Shown here one piece after another: positions 22,062 through 31,900 of a stretch of 64,000 nucleotides of DNA (positions are counted from its first letter, which is position 1; each line of letters begins with the position of its first letter). Made by a program: the position numbers and the translations under genes. The DNA is taken from contig JALGPY010000002.1 of assembly GCA_023055425.1 (NCBI GenBank), forward strand, positions 157,243,345-157,307,344, written 5' to 3'. This DNA is from Linanthus parryae. Its lineage: Eukaryota; Streptophyta; Magnoliopsida; Ericales; Polemoniaceae. A model generated the notes under the pieces. The model was not told where the DNA came from. It saw nothing but the letters and a program-made list of their open reading frames with translations, and did not search any database.

Positions 22062-25000
22062 AGGTGCGCGGGGATGTCCTCACACGGGCATGGGGATGTC
22101 CCTGGGCAAATCAATCAAATCGAGCAAGTCGCGCTAACGGAAGAGCCAACACAAGGCACTCCAGACGAGAAACTCAAAGAAGCGCCTGAATGCATGGAAG
22201 ACAGGCCAAGACCGCAAAAGCAAGAACTAAAGGAAGTATTCCTCAGCCCGAACGAGGAAAAGAAAAGGCCGGTCTTCTTGAGCGCGGACCTCACAAGCGA
22301 AGAGGAACAAGGACTACTGCAGCTCCTGACTGAGTACAAGGACGTGTTCGCATGGGAATATGATGAGATGCCAGGTCTGGATACAAGCATCACCATGCAC
22401 CGTTTAGACATCATCCCAGGGTCTAAACCGGTCAAGCAAAGCACCAGAAGCTTCAGGCCAGAACTCAACGTGAAGATCAAACAGGAGATCGTCAAACTCC
22501 TAGATGCCAAATTCATAGAGCCAAATCATCATCCCACATGGCTGGCCAACATCGTGCCGGTGGTGAAGAAGAACGGACAGCTTCGCATCTGCGTGGACTT
22601 CCGAGATCTCAATCGCTTCTGCCCTAAGGACGATTTCCCACTGCCCAACATCGATTTGCTTATCGATTCAACCGCAGGCCATCGCATGTTCAGTTTCATG
22701 GACGGTTTCAGCGGATACAATCAAATCAAGATGGATCCCGATGATGCGCGGAAAACTGCATTCATCACTCCTGTGGGGGTATTCAACTACACGGTGATGC
22801 CGTTCGGTCTTAAGAACGCGGGCGCAACCTATCAGCGGGCCATGATGGCTCTATTCCACGACATGATGCACAAAGAGGTGGAATTTTATGTGGATGACCT
22901 GGTGGTCAAATCCAAGCACGAAGCGGATCACCTTGCAGACCTGCGAAAGGTGTTCAACAGATGCAGGAGCTTTCAACTGAAAATGAACCCCATGAAATGC
23001 GCGTTCGGCGTGACCTCGGGGAAGTTCTTGGGATGTGTAGTCCATCGCCAGGGGATCGAGCCTGACCCTGCGAAAGTGTCGGCCATCACCAGCATGACGC
23101 CTCCCCACAATCAAAGTACCTTGAAGACGTTCTTGGGAAAGCTGTCGTATCTGCGGAGATTCATTCCAGCAATTGCAGAAATAAAATGCTGTTTCAGCAC
23201 TCTTCTTAAGAAGGACGCCGCATACAACAGGGCTCCGGACCATGAGGCCGCATTCGAAAAGCTGAAAGAATTACTCACATCCTCAAAGATAATGATCGCG
23301 CCTCAATTGGGATCACCGCTTCTGCTATATCTCACATCAACAAGGAGATCTATAGGAGCACTCTTGGCTCAGGAGTACGAAGGTCAAGAGAGGCCCATCT
23401 ACTATATCTCTCGCATTGTGCAGCCTGCTGAATCAAGGTACGCAGACATCGAACGTCATTGCCTTGCTTTATTCTTTGTGATAGAAAAGTTGAGACACTA
23501 TTTCGTGTCGCACAAAGTAGTGGTGGTCACCAAGAGCGACCCCATAAGATATTTGCTTACTCACACTACTCCGGGTGGAAGACTGGCGAAATGGTACATG
23601 ACCATCTCTCAATACGATATCACATGCGTGAAACCAAGAGCGATCAAGTCGCAGGCAGTAGCGGATCTGCTGGCACAGTTTCCCGACAACAGCCATGAAC
23701 CTGTGATCGAAGAAGAGCTCGAAGGCCCTGAAATCTACGCAATCGACGTGCCCTATTGGACCCTCCACTTCGACGGTTCGTCAACCAGGAAGGGCGGAGG
23801 CATTGGGATAGTCCTGACAAAACCAGATGGGGAAGTCATACAGATGTCCGCAAAGCTCAACTTCGCAGTCACAAACAACGAAGCGGAATACGAGGCTCTT
23901 ATCGCGGGGCTCCGTGCGGCAAAGGCCTTAGAAGTAAGCAACTTAACAGTCATGGGAGATTCCAAGCTGATTGTTAAGCAAGCCTCGGGCGAATATGGTT
24001 TGAAGGAGATCAACCTCCTGTCTTATCGTACTCTAGTACAGAAACTGATGCAACAATTCTGCGATGTGAAGTACGAGCACAAGCCTCGAGCAGACAACAG
24101 GCACGCAGACGCCTTAGCAACTCTGGGATCTAAGGTCAGCATAGACAAGTGCCCTGCAAGGATTTCCATCGAGGTGCGAACTTCGTCAGCATTAGCAGAA
24201 GGTGTGTGCGACGACGAACACATGGATGATGCAGACTGGCGGAAAGCAATCCTGCAAGCCATTACGAAAGGCACCAGCAGCGAAAGCTGGGCACTCACAA
24301 AAGGATACTGCATCCACGACAACACCCTTTACTACAAGGGCCCTGGAGGAATACTCATGCGGTGTGTCTCCGAGCAAGAGGGACAACAGCTGTTAGAAAA
24401 GATTCACCAACACGCTTGCGGAGAAAGCGAGGTGTCAATCTACAGAAAGGCTCAGAGATATGGCATTCATTGGCCAGGCATGTCAACAGCCGCAGCCCTG
24501 ATACAAGGGAAGTGCGAAAGTTGCGCGCTAATCAAAGACTCTCTACTCGTCGCCCTAACAGATGACGACACGGACTGGAGGAAGCCACTGTTCGATTTCC
24601 TCACCCACGGCACCATGCCCGAGTCAAGAAAAGAGGCCGAAAAATTGAAAAGGAAAGCGTCTCGATACGTGGTACAGGAAAACCTGCTTTGGCGAAGAGG
24701 TCACGAGGGCAACTTGCTGCGATGCCTAGACGGCAGAGAAGCACAAGAAGTCATGGACCTTTCTCATCAGGTGGAGCATCAAGGAGGTGCGAAATTATGC
24801 AGAGAGCTCCTCTCAATTGGATACTTCTGGCCCACCATGGAAGTCAATTGCCGCACCAAAGTGCGACGCTGCCAAGAATGCCAATTCAAAGGGAACCTAG
24901 TGCATGCTCCCGCCGTGGACTTACATGAATTAGGGACGCCATGGCCATTTCACACATGGGCTCTGGACTTCATCGGTCCCATCCGACCAACGTCGCATGG

Positions 25001-25799
25001 GAACCACTTCATTCTCACCGCAACCGAGCTGTTCACTAAGTGGGTGGAAGCAATACCACTAAAGACGGCAAATGCGCTGGCTGTGGTCAATTTCATTCAG
25101 GAAAGCATCATATGCAGGTTCGGAATCCCAAACACCATTCTTTCAGATAACGGTACTCCTTTTGTTAATCGCCAGGTAGCTGCGAAATTAGCGGAGTACA
25201 ACATCAGGCAGATGTGTTCTACCCCTTACTACCCAAAGGGAAACGGACAGGCCGAAGCGACTAACAAGACGCTGTTGAGAATATTGAGCAAAATGGTCGC
25301 AGACGATCACAAGAAGTGGGACGACTCTCTAAGCATAGCCCTGTGGGCCTACAGAACTTCTCCAAGGACACCCACAGGGGCCTCGCCATTTCTGCTATGT
25401 TATGGGGCCGAAGCTGTGGTACCTGCGGAGGTCAGAGTCAACTCGGCAAGGCTGGCCTCCCATGCACTCTATGAAAATCAACGCGATCATGACTTAATCT
25501 TGCTGGAAGAAAAGCGAGAACAAGCCAAAAGGACTAACAAGCGGTACCAGGAAAGAATCGCTCGCGCCTACAACAAGACAGTCCAGCGAAGAGATTTCGC
25601 AGTCGGAGATCTGGTCTTGCGCGCATCCGACCACTGCATGCGAGAAGCAACTCACCCAAAGTTCGCAGCTAATTGGGAAGGACCCTTCGAAGTCACAGAA
25701 GTCTTCGATAGTGGTTACTGCAGCATACGAAGGTTGCACGGTACAGCCTCAACCCCCATTTCAATCAATATGCGCTGGATCAAGAAGTACTATCCCTGA
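22062..25799 (+). CDS. Element C pol: RT, degenerate RNase H, additional RNase H, integrase
   Basis: Open from just after the UGA; counted from the ATG at 22074 it is 1241 aa. RT at about 110-340 with FYVDDLVV (271-278). The native RNase H has lost its first Asp (LYLTSTRRSIGALL, about 418-431), so it is probably only a connection domain. The additional RNase H (562-690) keeps its acidic residues (HFDGSS, NNEAEYEAL, GDSKL, ADALA). Two successive linker plus zinc-binding modules follow (721-817 and 834-936); only the second has a full H-x3-H...C-x2-C (H898, H902, C933, C936). The integrase core has D965, D1025, E1061 with D-x35-E spacing. It would be made as a fusion with gag-protease if the UGA is read through. 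No internal stop. Confidence 0.92.
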   Translation, partial: RCAGMSSHGHGDVPGQINQIEQVALTEEPTQGTPDEKLKEAPECMEDRPRPQKQELKEVFLSPNEEKKRPVFLSADLTSEEEQGLLQLLTEYKDVFAWEYDEMPGLDTSITMHRLDIIPGSKPVKQSTRSFRPELNVKIKQEIVKLLDAKFIEPNHHPTWLANIVPVVKKNGQLRICVDFRDLNRFCPKDDFPLPNIDLLIDSTAGHRMFSFMDGFSGYNQIKMDPDDARKTAFITPVGVFNYTVMPFGLKNAGATYQRAMMALFHDMMHKEVEFYVDDLVVKSKHEADHLADLRKVFNRCRSFQLKMNPMKCAFGVTSGKFLGCVVHRQGIEPDPAKVSAITSMTPPHNQSTLKTFLGKLSYLRRFIPAIAEIKCCFSTLLKKDAAYNRAPDHEAAFEKLKELLTSSKIMIAPQLGSPLLLYLTSTRRSIGALLAQEYEGQERPIYYISRIVQPAESRYADIERHCLALFFVIEKLRHYFVSHKVVVVTKSDPIRYLLTHTTPGGRLAKWYMTISQYDITCVKPRAIKSQAVADLLAQFPDNSHEPVIEEELEGPEIYAIDVPYWTLHFDGSSTRKGGGIGIVLTKPDGEVIQMSAKLNFAVTNNEAEYEALIAGLRAAKALEVSNLTVMGDSKLIVKQASGEYGLKEINLLSYRTLVQKLMQQFCDVKYEHKPRADNRHADALATLGSKVSIDKCPARISIEVRTSSALAEGVCDDEHMDDADWRKAILQAITKGTSSESWALTKGYCIHDNTLYYKGPGGILMRCVSEQEGQQLLEKIHQHACGESEVSIYRKAQRYGIHWPGMSTAAALIQGKCESCALIKDSLLVALTDDDTDWRKPLFDFLTHGTMPESRKEAEKLKRKASRYVVQENLLWRRGHEGNLLRCLDGREAQEVMDLSHQVEHQGGAKLCRELLSIGYFWPTMEVNCRTKVRRCQECQFKGNLVHAPAVDLHELGTPWPFHTWALDFIGPIRPTSHGNHFILTATELFTKWVEAIPLKTANALAVVNFIQESIICRFGIPNTILSDNGTPFVNRQVAAKLAEYNIRQMCSTPYYPKGNGQAEATNKTLLRILSKMVADDHKKWDDSLSIALWAYRTSPRTPTGASPFLLCYGAEAVVPAEVRVNSARLASHALYENQRDHDLILLEEKREQAKRTNKRYQERIARAYNKTVQRRDFAVGDLVLRASDHCMREATHPKFAANWEGPFEVTEVFDSGYCSIRRLHGTASTPISINMRWIKKYYP

Positions 25800-25865
25800 C
25801 TTCTCTCATTTCATAAGTTTTACGATAACGTGTTTAATGTCTCATGTGGCTATGATTTACGCAAC

Positions 25866-25952
25866 CTCCTCTCCCATATGAGAGGATTGTAATCCCATCT
25901 CTCCCATATGAGAGCATTATAATAAAAGAATTCTCCCAAATGAGAAGTTCAC
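25866..25952 (+). repeat. Post-pol palindromes CTCCCATATGAGA (three copies)
   Basis: Three imperfect palindromes built on CTCCCATATGAGAG lie at about 25872-25887, 25900-25915 and 25932-25944; the third reads CTCCCAAATGAGA. Element B has two at the same place after its pol stop (37925-37972). Confidence 0.75.
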
Positions 25953-26035
25953 ATTTCTAGTTGTTTATGTTGCTCTAGTTAATTTGTTATTACTGTTGAC
26001 AATGGTTTATGCGCTGCAACAGCAATTTATACAAA

Positions 26036-27200
26036 CTACGATCTTAATTGATCATCTAAGCCTATCTCTAACGATAGTAACCAATGCAATACGATCTTAA
26101 GTGATCATCTAAGCCTATCTCTAACGATAGCAACCAATGCAAATGCGATCTTAAGTGATCATCTAAGCCTATCTCTAACGATAGCAACCAATGCAATACG
26201 ATCTTAAGTGATCATCTAAGCCTATCTCTAACGATAGCAACCAATGCAAATGCGATCTTAAGTGATCATCTAAGCCTATCTCTAACGATAGCAGCCAATG
26301 CAAATACGATCTTAAGTGATCATCTAAGCCTATCTCTAACGATAGCAGCCAACACAAATGCGATCTTAGGTGATCATTCAAGCCTATCTCTCACGATAGC
26401 AGCCAATGCAAATGCGATCTTAATTGATCATGTAAAGCCTATCTCTTATGATAGCAGCCAACACAAATGCGATCTTAAGTGATCATTCAAGCCTATCTCT
26501 CACGATAGCAGCCAATGCACATGCGATCTTAATTGATCATGTAAAGCCTATCTCTTATGATAGCAGCCAACACAAATAGGATCTTAAGTGATCATTCAAG
26601 CCTATCTCTCACGATAGCAGCCAATGCAAATGCGATCTTAATTGATCATGTAAAGCCTATCTCTTATGATAGCAGCCAACACAAATGCGATCTTAAGTGA
26701 TCATTCAAGCCTATCTCTCACGATAGCAGCCAATGCACATGCGATCTTAATTGATCATGTAAAGCCTATCTCTTATGATAGCAGCCAACACAAATGCGAT
26801 CTTAAGTGATCATTCAAGCCTATCTCTCACGATAGCAGCCAATGCACATGCGATCTTAATTGATCATGTAAAGCCTATCTCTAACGATAGCAGCCAACAC
26901 AAATGCGATCTTAGGTGATCATTCAAGCCTATCTCTCACGATAGCAGCCAATGCAAATGCGATCTTAATTGATCATGTAAAGCCTATCCCTGACGATAGC
27001 AGCTAAACGCAAATGCGATTTTAGTTAATCATCTAAAGCCTATCTCTCACGATAGAAACCAATTCAAATGCGATCTTGATTGATCTTATAAAGCCTATCC
27101 CTTACGATAGCAGCGAAACGCAAATGCGATCTCGATCGATCATCTAAGCCTATCTCTCAAGATAGCAGTCTATACAAGTGCGATCTCAAGCCTATCTGTT
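26036..27200 (+). repeat. Tandem array, 53-55-bp unit with hairpin core
   Basis: About 21 copies. Each unit has CGATCTTAAGTGATCA followed by AAGCCTATCT...GATAGCAGCCAA. CTATC and GATAG can pair around a 6-base loop, and GATC...GATC is a second inverted repeat. From about 26340 two variants alternate (ATTCAAGCC with CTCACG loop; TGTAAAGCC with CTTATG loop), a dimer of about 108 bp. It sits in the 3' region of element C between pol and the antisense genes, where Tat elements are known to carry satellites-in-waiting. Confidence 0.9.
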
Positions 27201-27530
27201 ACGATAGCGACTCATACATAAAACAATTTTACCTGAGCTTCTCAAGCCTATCTGTTACGATAGCAACTTATATGCAAAGTGATTTTTGTTGATCACAAAA
27301 GCCTCTGTTATGATGGCAACGCATGCGCAAGACGATCTTACTGGATCTTCTAAAAAGTCTATCTGTTGCGATAGCAATTTATGCGAGAAACGATCTCAAG
27401 CAGTTCGCTCATAAAGCCTATCTTTTGTGATAGCAGTTCGCATCACTTAATGATCTTAATTGATCTGCTAAAGACTATCTGTTACGATAGCAATGTTGTA
27501 AACATAATCTTAAATAGTTTACGATGGCCA
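27201..27530 (+). repeat. Degenerate end of the hairpin repeat array
   Basis: Further copies of CCTATCTGTTACGATAGC-like hairpins with lengthened, diverged spacers (for example near 27190, 27245, 27355, 27415, 27473). Confidence 0.7.
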
Positions 27531-28180
27531 ATTGCAAGCCCATCCGCCGAGATGGCACAACTGCGAAGATACGATCTCGAACGATCTAGCAAAACACCCG
27601 CGAATCAATATATCGCAGATACGAAACAATTACATAGCATTATGCAAGGCGAAATGTGCCGAAACGCATGCGAAATTGTATTTGTTGTAAAGAGACAGCA
27701 GATAATGTAGAAAACTATTTATCATTACGAGTCAAATGACTTACAATTTATCTGTCTAGATAGCAGCTTACAAAAGAAAAGCTCCAATCTAACTACGCAG
27801 CCAACATGGCTTACAATACATTCGAAAAGTGGCTGGTAAGCCAGCAAAGACACTAGGGAACTCCCGACTAAGAAAAGAAGGAGCCCACCGGTCCTAACAC
27901 CGGCAGTTCAACACGCAGATCTGCGGCCAAAGATCTATAGCAAAAGGGATGCTGCCGCGAAGAGATCAACTTGTCATTTGCTACATCCCTAGCAGCGAGG
28001 TCAGGGATGCGATACGCCCAAGACCCCAAGGAATGACAGAAGCCTCTGTCTGATCAAGATAGGCGCCGGAGGAGCTTCCTGTCCCGACGGATGCTACTCT
28101 GCAAAACAGGGGAAGCAGTCATTCCTCTGGTGATGGATTCCTTGTCATGATTGACAAGGGCATTGACGAGCACCCTGAGT
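27531..28180 (+). other. Element C 3' region, no gene recognised
   Basis: About 650 bp between the repeat array and the small antisense frame. No domain seen; one more hairpin-like GTCTAGATAGCAGC near 27754. Confidence 0.5.
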
Positions 28181-28528
28181 TCAAGAACGAAGAGGCAAGA
28201 AATTCTCCTCCAGGGATGCCGGAGGAGAATTTCGCCGTTCATTACGAGACGGTAGCACGGTCACTTCAGCGCTGCACCTCGCCACGAGGCGGCCGGAAAC
28301 ATGACCTGCACACATGATACACGAAGAAACTTCTTCGAATACGCATGAGATATTATCTGCATCTTCTTTATGATGGTTATAAAGAGCAATAAGCCTCATA
28401 AAGTGGATCTTGGAAACTATTTCTATAGCACAAAGCGCAAACTCAGGATTCAAAGCTTGAAGTTGCCATGAATCAACGGAAAACAAGCATTGAAGCCAGC
28501 AGTCGTAAGGACTCACGGCAAAGCACAT
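28181..28528 (-). CDS. Small antisense ORF of element C, function unknown
   Basis: 115-codon frame on the minus strand from the ATG at 28528 to a stop at 28181. It contains LYNHHKEDADNISCVFEEVS. No family recognised. A TATATAAA box lies about 36-43 bases upstream (28564-28571). Element B has a frame at the matching place (38569-38919) with weakly similar sequence (SEDLFSLVMFEEAIL) and its own TATATAAA upstream. Coding status is uncertain; it may be an upstream exon remnant or chance. Confidence 0.35.
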   Translation of the reverse strand: MCFAVSPYDCWLQCLFSVDSWQLQALNPEFALCAIEIVSKIHFMRLIALYNHHKEDADNISCVFEEVSSCIMCAGHVSGRLVARCSAEVTVLPSRNERRNSPPASLEENFLPLRS

Positions 28529-28563
28529 GTTTGGGATGAAGAACCCAAATAGCAAAGACGGGG

Positions 28564-28571
28564 TTTATATA
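28564..28571 (-). promoter_or_regulatory. Candidate antisense TATA box in element C
   Basis: TATATAAA on the minus strand; a matching TATATAAA is found in element B at about 39143-39150. Confidence 0.4.
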
Positions 28572-28984
28572 GACCCTGTACAGACTCTTCGGTTGCCTAA
28601 GATGAGTCAGCAAAATTCAAAAAGAGGGTAAGCTCAATCACTTACGCCTTGAAAAGCGGTAACAATCAATTACCCTACTAAAGGCTACGCCGATTCAGTT
28701 GCGTATCCTAATAAATGACGGATAGTCATGATTCGGATGGACTTCCCAACGGAAGCGTGCTTATCTGCCGATAAATTAGCGCGAAAATCAAGCAAAGAAT
28801 CAATTGCTGATGTCATAATTGGATATGCACAGAAATGTCCAATCAAATCCCGAAAAAGGGGCAAAACGGGCAAATTCATTGTTCGTTGTTAAAAAAAAAA
28901 GGGGGGGGAGAAACCCTAGCAACATTACATTAATGTTCAAAATGTTACATTAATGTTTCAGCTATTTTTGCAAGATTCGAAAAA
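28572..28984 (-). other. Spacer between the two antisense frames of element C
   Basis: No gene seen. Contains an A run then G run near 28893-28910 and the direct repeat ATTACATTAATGTT (about 28925-28958). Confidence 0.5.
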
Positions 28985-31900
28985 TCAAAGCAAATTCTTG
29001 ATTAAGGAGTCTTGGGGCGCGAACTGCTCGCTCAGCCTCTCCACCTGTGCCACTTCTTGCTTCAGTAGCTCGCATCTAGCATTCATCTCATGATACAGCT
29101 TCAGAGCTTCATCAACCTTTTGCTTCTGCTGCTCCACCTTCTGCATCTCGACTGCGAGATTCTGGTGACCGAGCTTCAAAGTCACGGCCGCGCGGATCAG
29201 CGTGACTCTGTCCTTAAGAAACTTAAAGCCCAGTCTGCCTTGGACTTTGGTCACGAGGTTCTGGCACATGCCACATAGCAGTTCAGCACTCTGGACCGAA
29301 ATGGTCGCAGGCGTAGCTGCAGACAGCTGCTCCAGTATCCAAATGGCTTCAGTAAGGAACAACCTCCTGTCAAAGGGCCCGATCTCCAGAGATCTCACAA
29401 ACGAGCGAGGGTACCTGAGACGCATTCGGACCACCCAGTCTACGTCGGTTTGCTTCAAACCTGAGGAGATGTCAAAAATAAGTTATGATGTCAAAAGTTC
29501 GCAAGCGAATAATGTGACGCGCGAACAGTAAAGCTCTACTTACCAGTTCCTTCCAGAATCTCATGAAGAGAAGGAATGCGCGCTGCAGGGGCAGTTGAAG
29601 ACTGTCCTCGCTCCATAGCTCTCCTATCAGCTGCGAGCTCTAATCTCTCGTAGTCGGGGGGAAGAATGTAGGCCGCGCCGGCTGCGACTACATTCCCAAC
29701 CTGCGAGCCCCAAAAGCTCCACGCAGGAATGGGTGCCTCTGACTCAGTCATTGCCGGAGTCGAAGAGACGGCCGTAGTCGCTTGTTGAAGGACACTCTCG
29801 GATGCGGAAGCATTAGCAGCAGGTGTCCTTACCTCGTCAGCACTAACATGGACATCTTCATCCATCAATACAGTGTCAGCTCCAGCATCGTCGGAAAGCT
29901 CGATGATGTCCTCACGAGGCACACCCGTGTGGTCAGCAGCTGCGACGGGCTTCTCGGTATGGGAGCTCGGAATTGGAACATAGGGCGCAGAAGGCTGACT
30001 TCCCTGCTCCAGCTCAGGTTCCTCAGCATGGCCTGCGACATTAGAAACGATGATATGAGGTAACTTGCGCTATAAGTTATTCTGCTATCTTTACTGAAAG
30101 CTAAGAATAAGCACCTCCACGCGAAGGTGGGATTGGGGTATCTTCGTCATACACTAAGGACGTGGAACCATGCCCTATCAGTGTATCCTCACTAAGCAAG
30201 TCTGTAAGGGGAGCGTGACCTGGGATGCGAATAAACCAGTCATGACTTTGCCTCAAGTTGCTAAAGCCTAGTACATGCGTATCACTCAAATGATTACCTG
30301 AAGGTTCTCCGCATTTGTCTACTAACCAACGGCGAATGTCAGCCTTTGACACGCCATGCTTTAACGCACCCACAATAACATCTCTATAAGTTACTGCGAG
30401 ATTGAAGATCTCACCTTTATCGCCGCCTGCGATTTCCTCGAAATCCGCTTGGACTTGCTCTAAGGCTGCTGCATCCTCTCCGAGAATCTCATCTTCCTCC
30501 TCCGCATGAGGAGCCGCTTCTTCGGGAGGCTCGTCCTCCTCGACAGTTGGACGCGCTAAGTCGTCAACATGCCGCTCTTCGAGGCTCCGCTGCTTCACAC
30601 GCTCAAGCTCCTCTTCTTCCCGACGCCTTCTTCTCTCAGCAGCCTCCGCGGCTGTCTTACGGGACTCAGCCAGAATGTCCTCGCTTATGGGATCATCTGG
30701 GATGCCAGAATGGACATCCCTCTTTTGCCTCTTGGCCGCGAGGCCGCCAGCGGTCTCATCATCATCGTCATCTCCGAATACACGAATGGTTTAAAGAAAA
30801 GAAGTGCAAAGAAGTTACGATGACGGGAAATGAAGTGCGACGGAGGTACCTCCTAGTTCTTCCTCATGCATCACAACTGTTGCTTCTTCTTCTTCATCAC
30901 TTGCTTGGGGCTCCTGCCTCTCTTCCTCTCCCTCTTGATCGAAGGGAACAAAATACTCAACTGCGAGCTCTTTTCGCGCTTTGCTGGGCATGCGACCTTT
31001 GCCTTTGTCCTTGATAGAAAGGGACCTCACTGAAGGAGAAGTTGGAGCACTTCTAGGGGAAGAAATGGTAATTCCCTTTTGCCTAGGTCTCTTCGCTCTT
31101 GGCGCCGCAGTCGCTGGAGGAGACGGGTCATCTCCAGGAGGAGACGGAGCCGGAGGATTGTCTATCAGCGAGTCAGCAAAGACATTCATGACTGCGCGAA
31201 CCTTTGTTTCAACCTCAGCGTCCATCCTCCATGAAAGCTGGAACGGCTGCTGTTGTCTTCTGGTGGCAACAATAGTGTTGACCAGCGACTTGGAGCGATC
31301 ACCAGCTGCGAATCTCCGCACATGACACTACAACAGTACAGTAAAAGTGTCAGCACAAGGAAATCGAGAAAACTTAACTCATGCGAAGAAAAGTACTTAC
31401 GTCGGCAAAAGCCTTGCTGTATCTGACGACTTGCGTGTCGCCCTTCTTGATTGCGGCGACCTGCTCCTTCAGAATGAAATCAGGGCACAAATGGTTCTCA
31501 CGGTCCCACAGTGAGTAGCAACCATACTCAGACTCGCTCAAGCTGCAAGTGGGGCGAAACGGAAAAGAGTTTCTTTTGAGCAAGGGAGCCCTACCCGGTT
31601 GCGCCGCTGACTCCGTCTCAATCCTCGTTTGCTGGGCAGCCCAGTATGCGAGCCAGTTCTGGGAACAACCACCCTCGCGGGTACCCGCAGGCTGCTCGAA
31701 AGGAAGGTTGCTCATGAAAACCGTCTTGCACTCTTTTGTGAGCAAGCGCTTGTAGCAGCCTCTGACAATGGACTGGGGCCAGATCGATGGGGCCACAGCG
31801 TCAAAACCAAACTGAGGAGAGACTCGAGTAGGGTCAACATCCACTGTAAGCTTTTCATACCTTGGCGCGAGCTCACGAATATGCTCCGCAAGGGCAGGAA

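Noticed and set aside
22067..22300. Ogre-type intron at the protease-RT joint
   Set aside because: The only nearby GT donor-like site lies after the UGA, so removing such an intron would leave the stop in place; the frame is also continuous without splicing.
26175..26381. Minus-strand ORF of 18-residue repeats
   Set aside because: It exists only because 54-bp repeats keep a frame; it is a by-product of the array.
26036..27530. CRISPR-like array of regular repeats
   Set aside because: The whole unit, spacer included, repeats in tandem, there are no unique spacers, and the setting is a plant retrotransposon.
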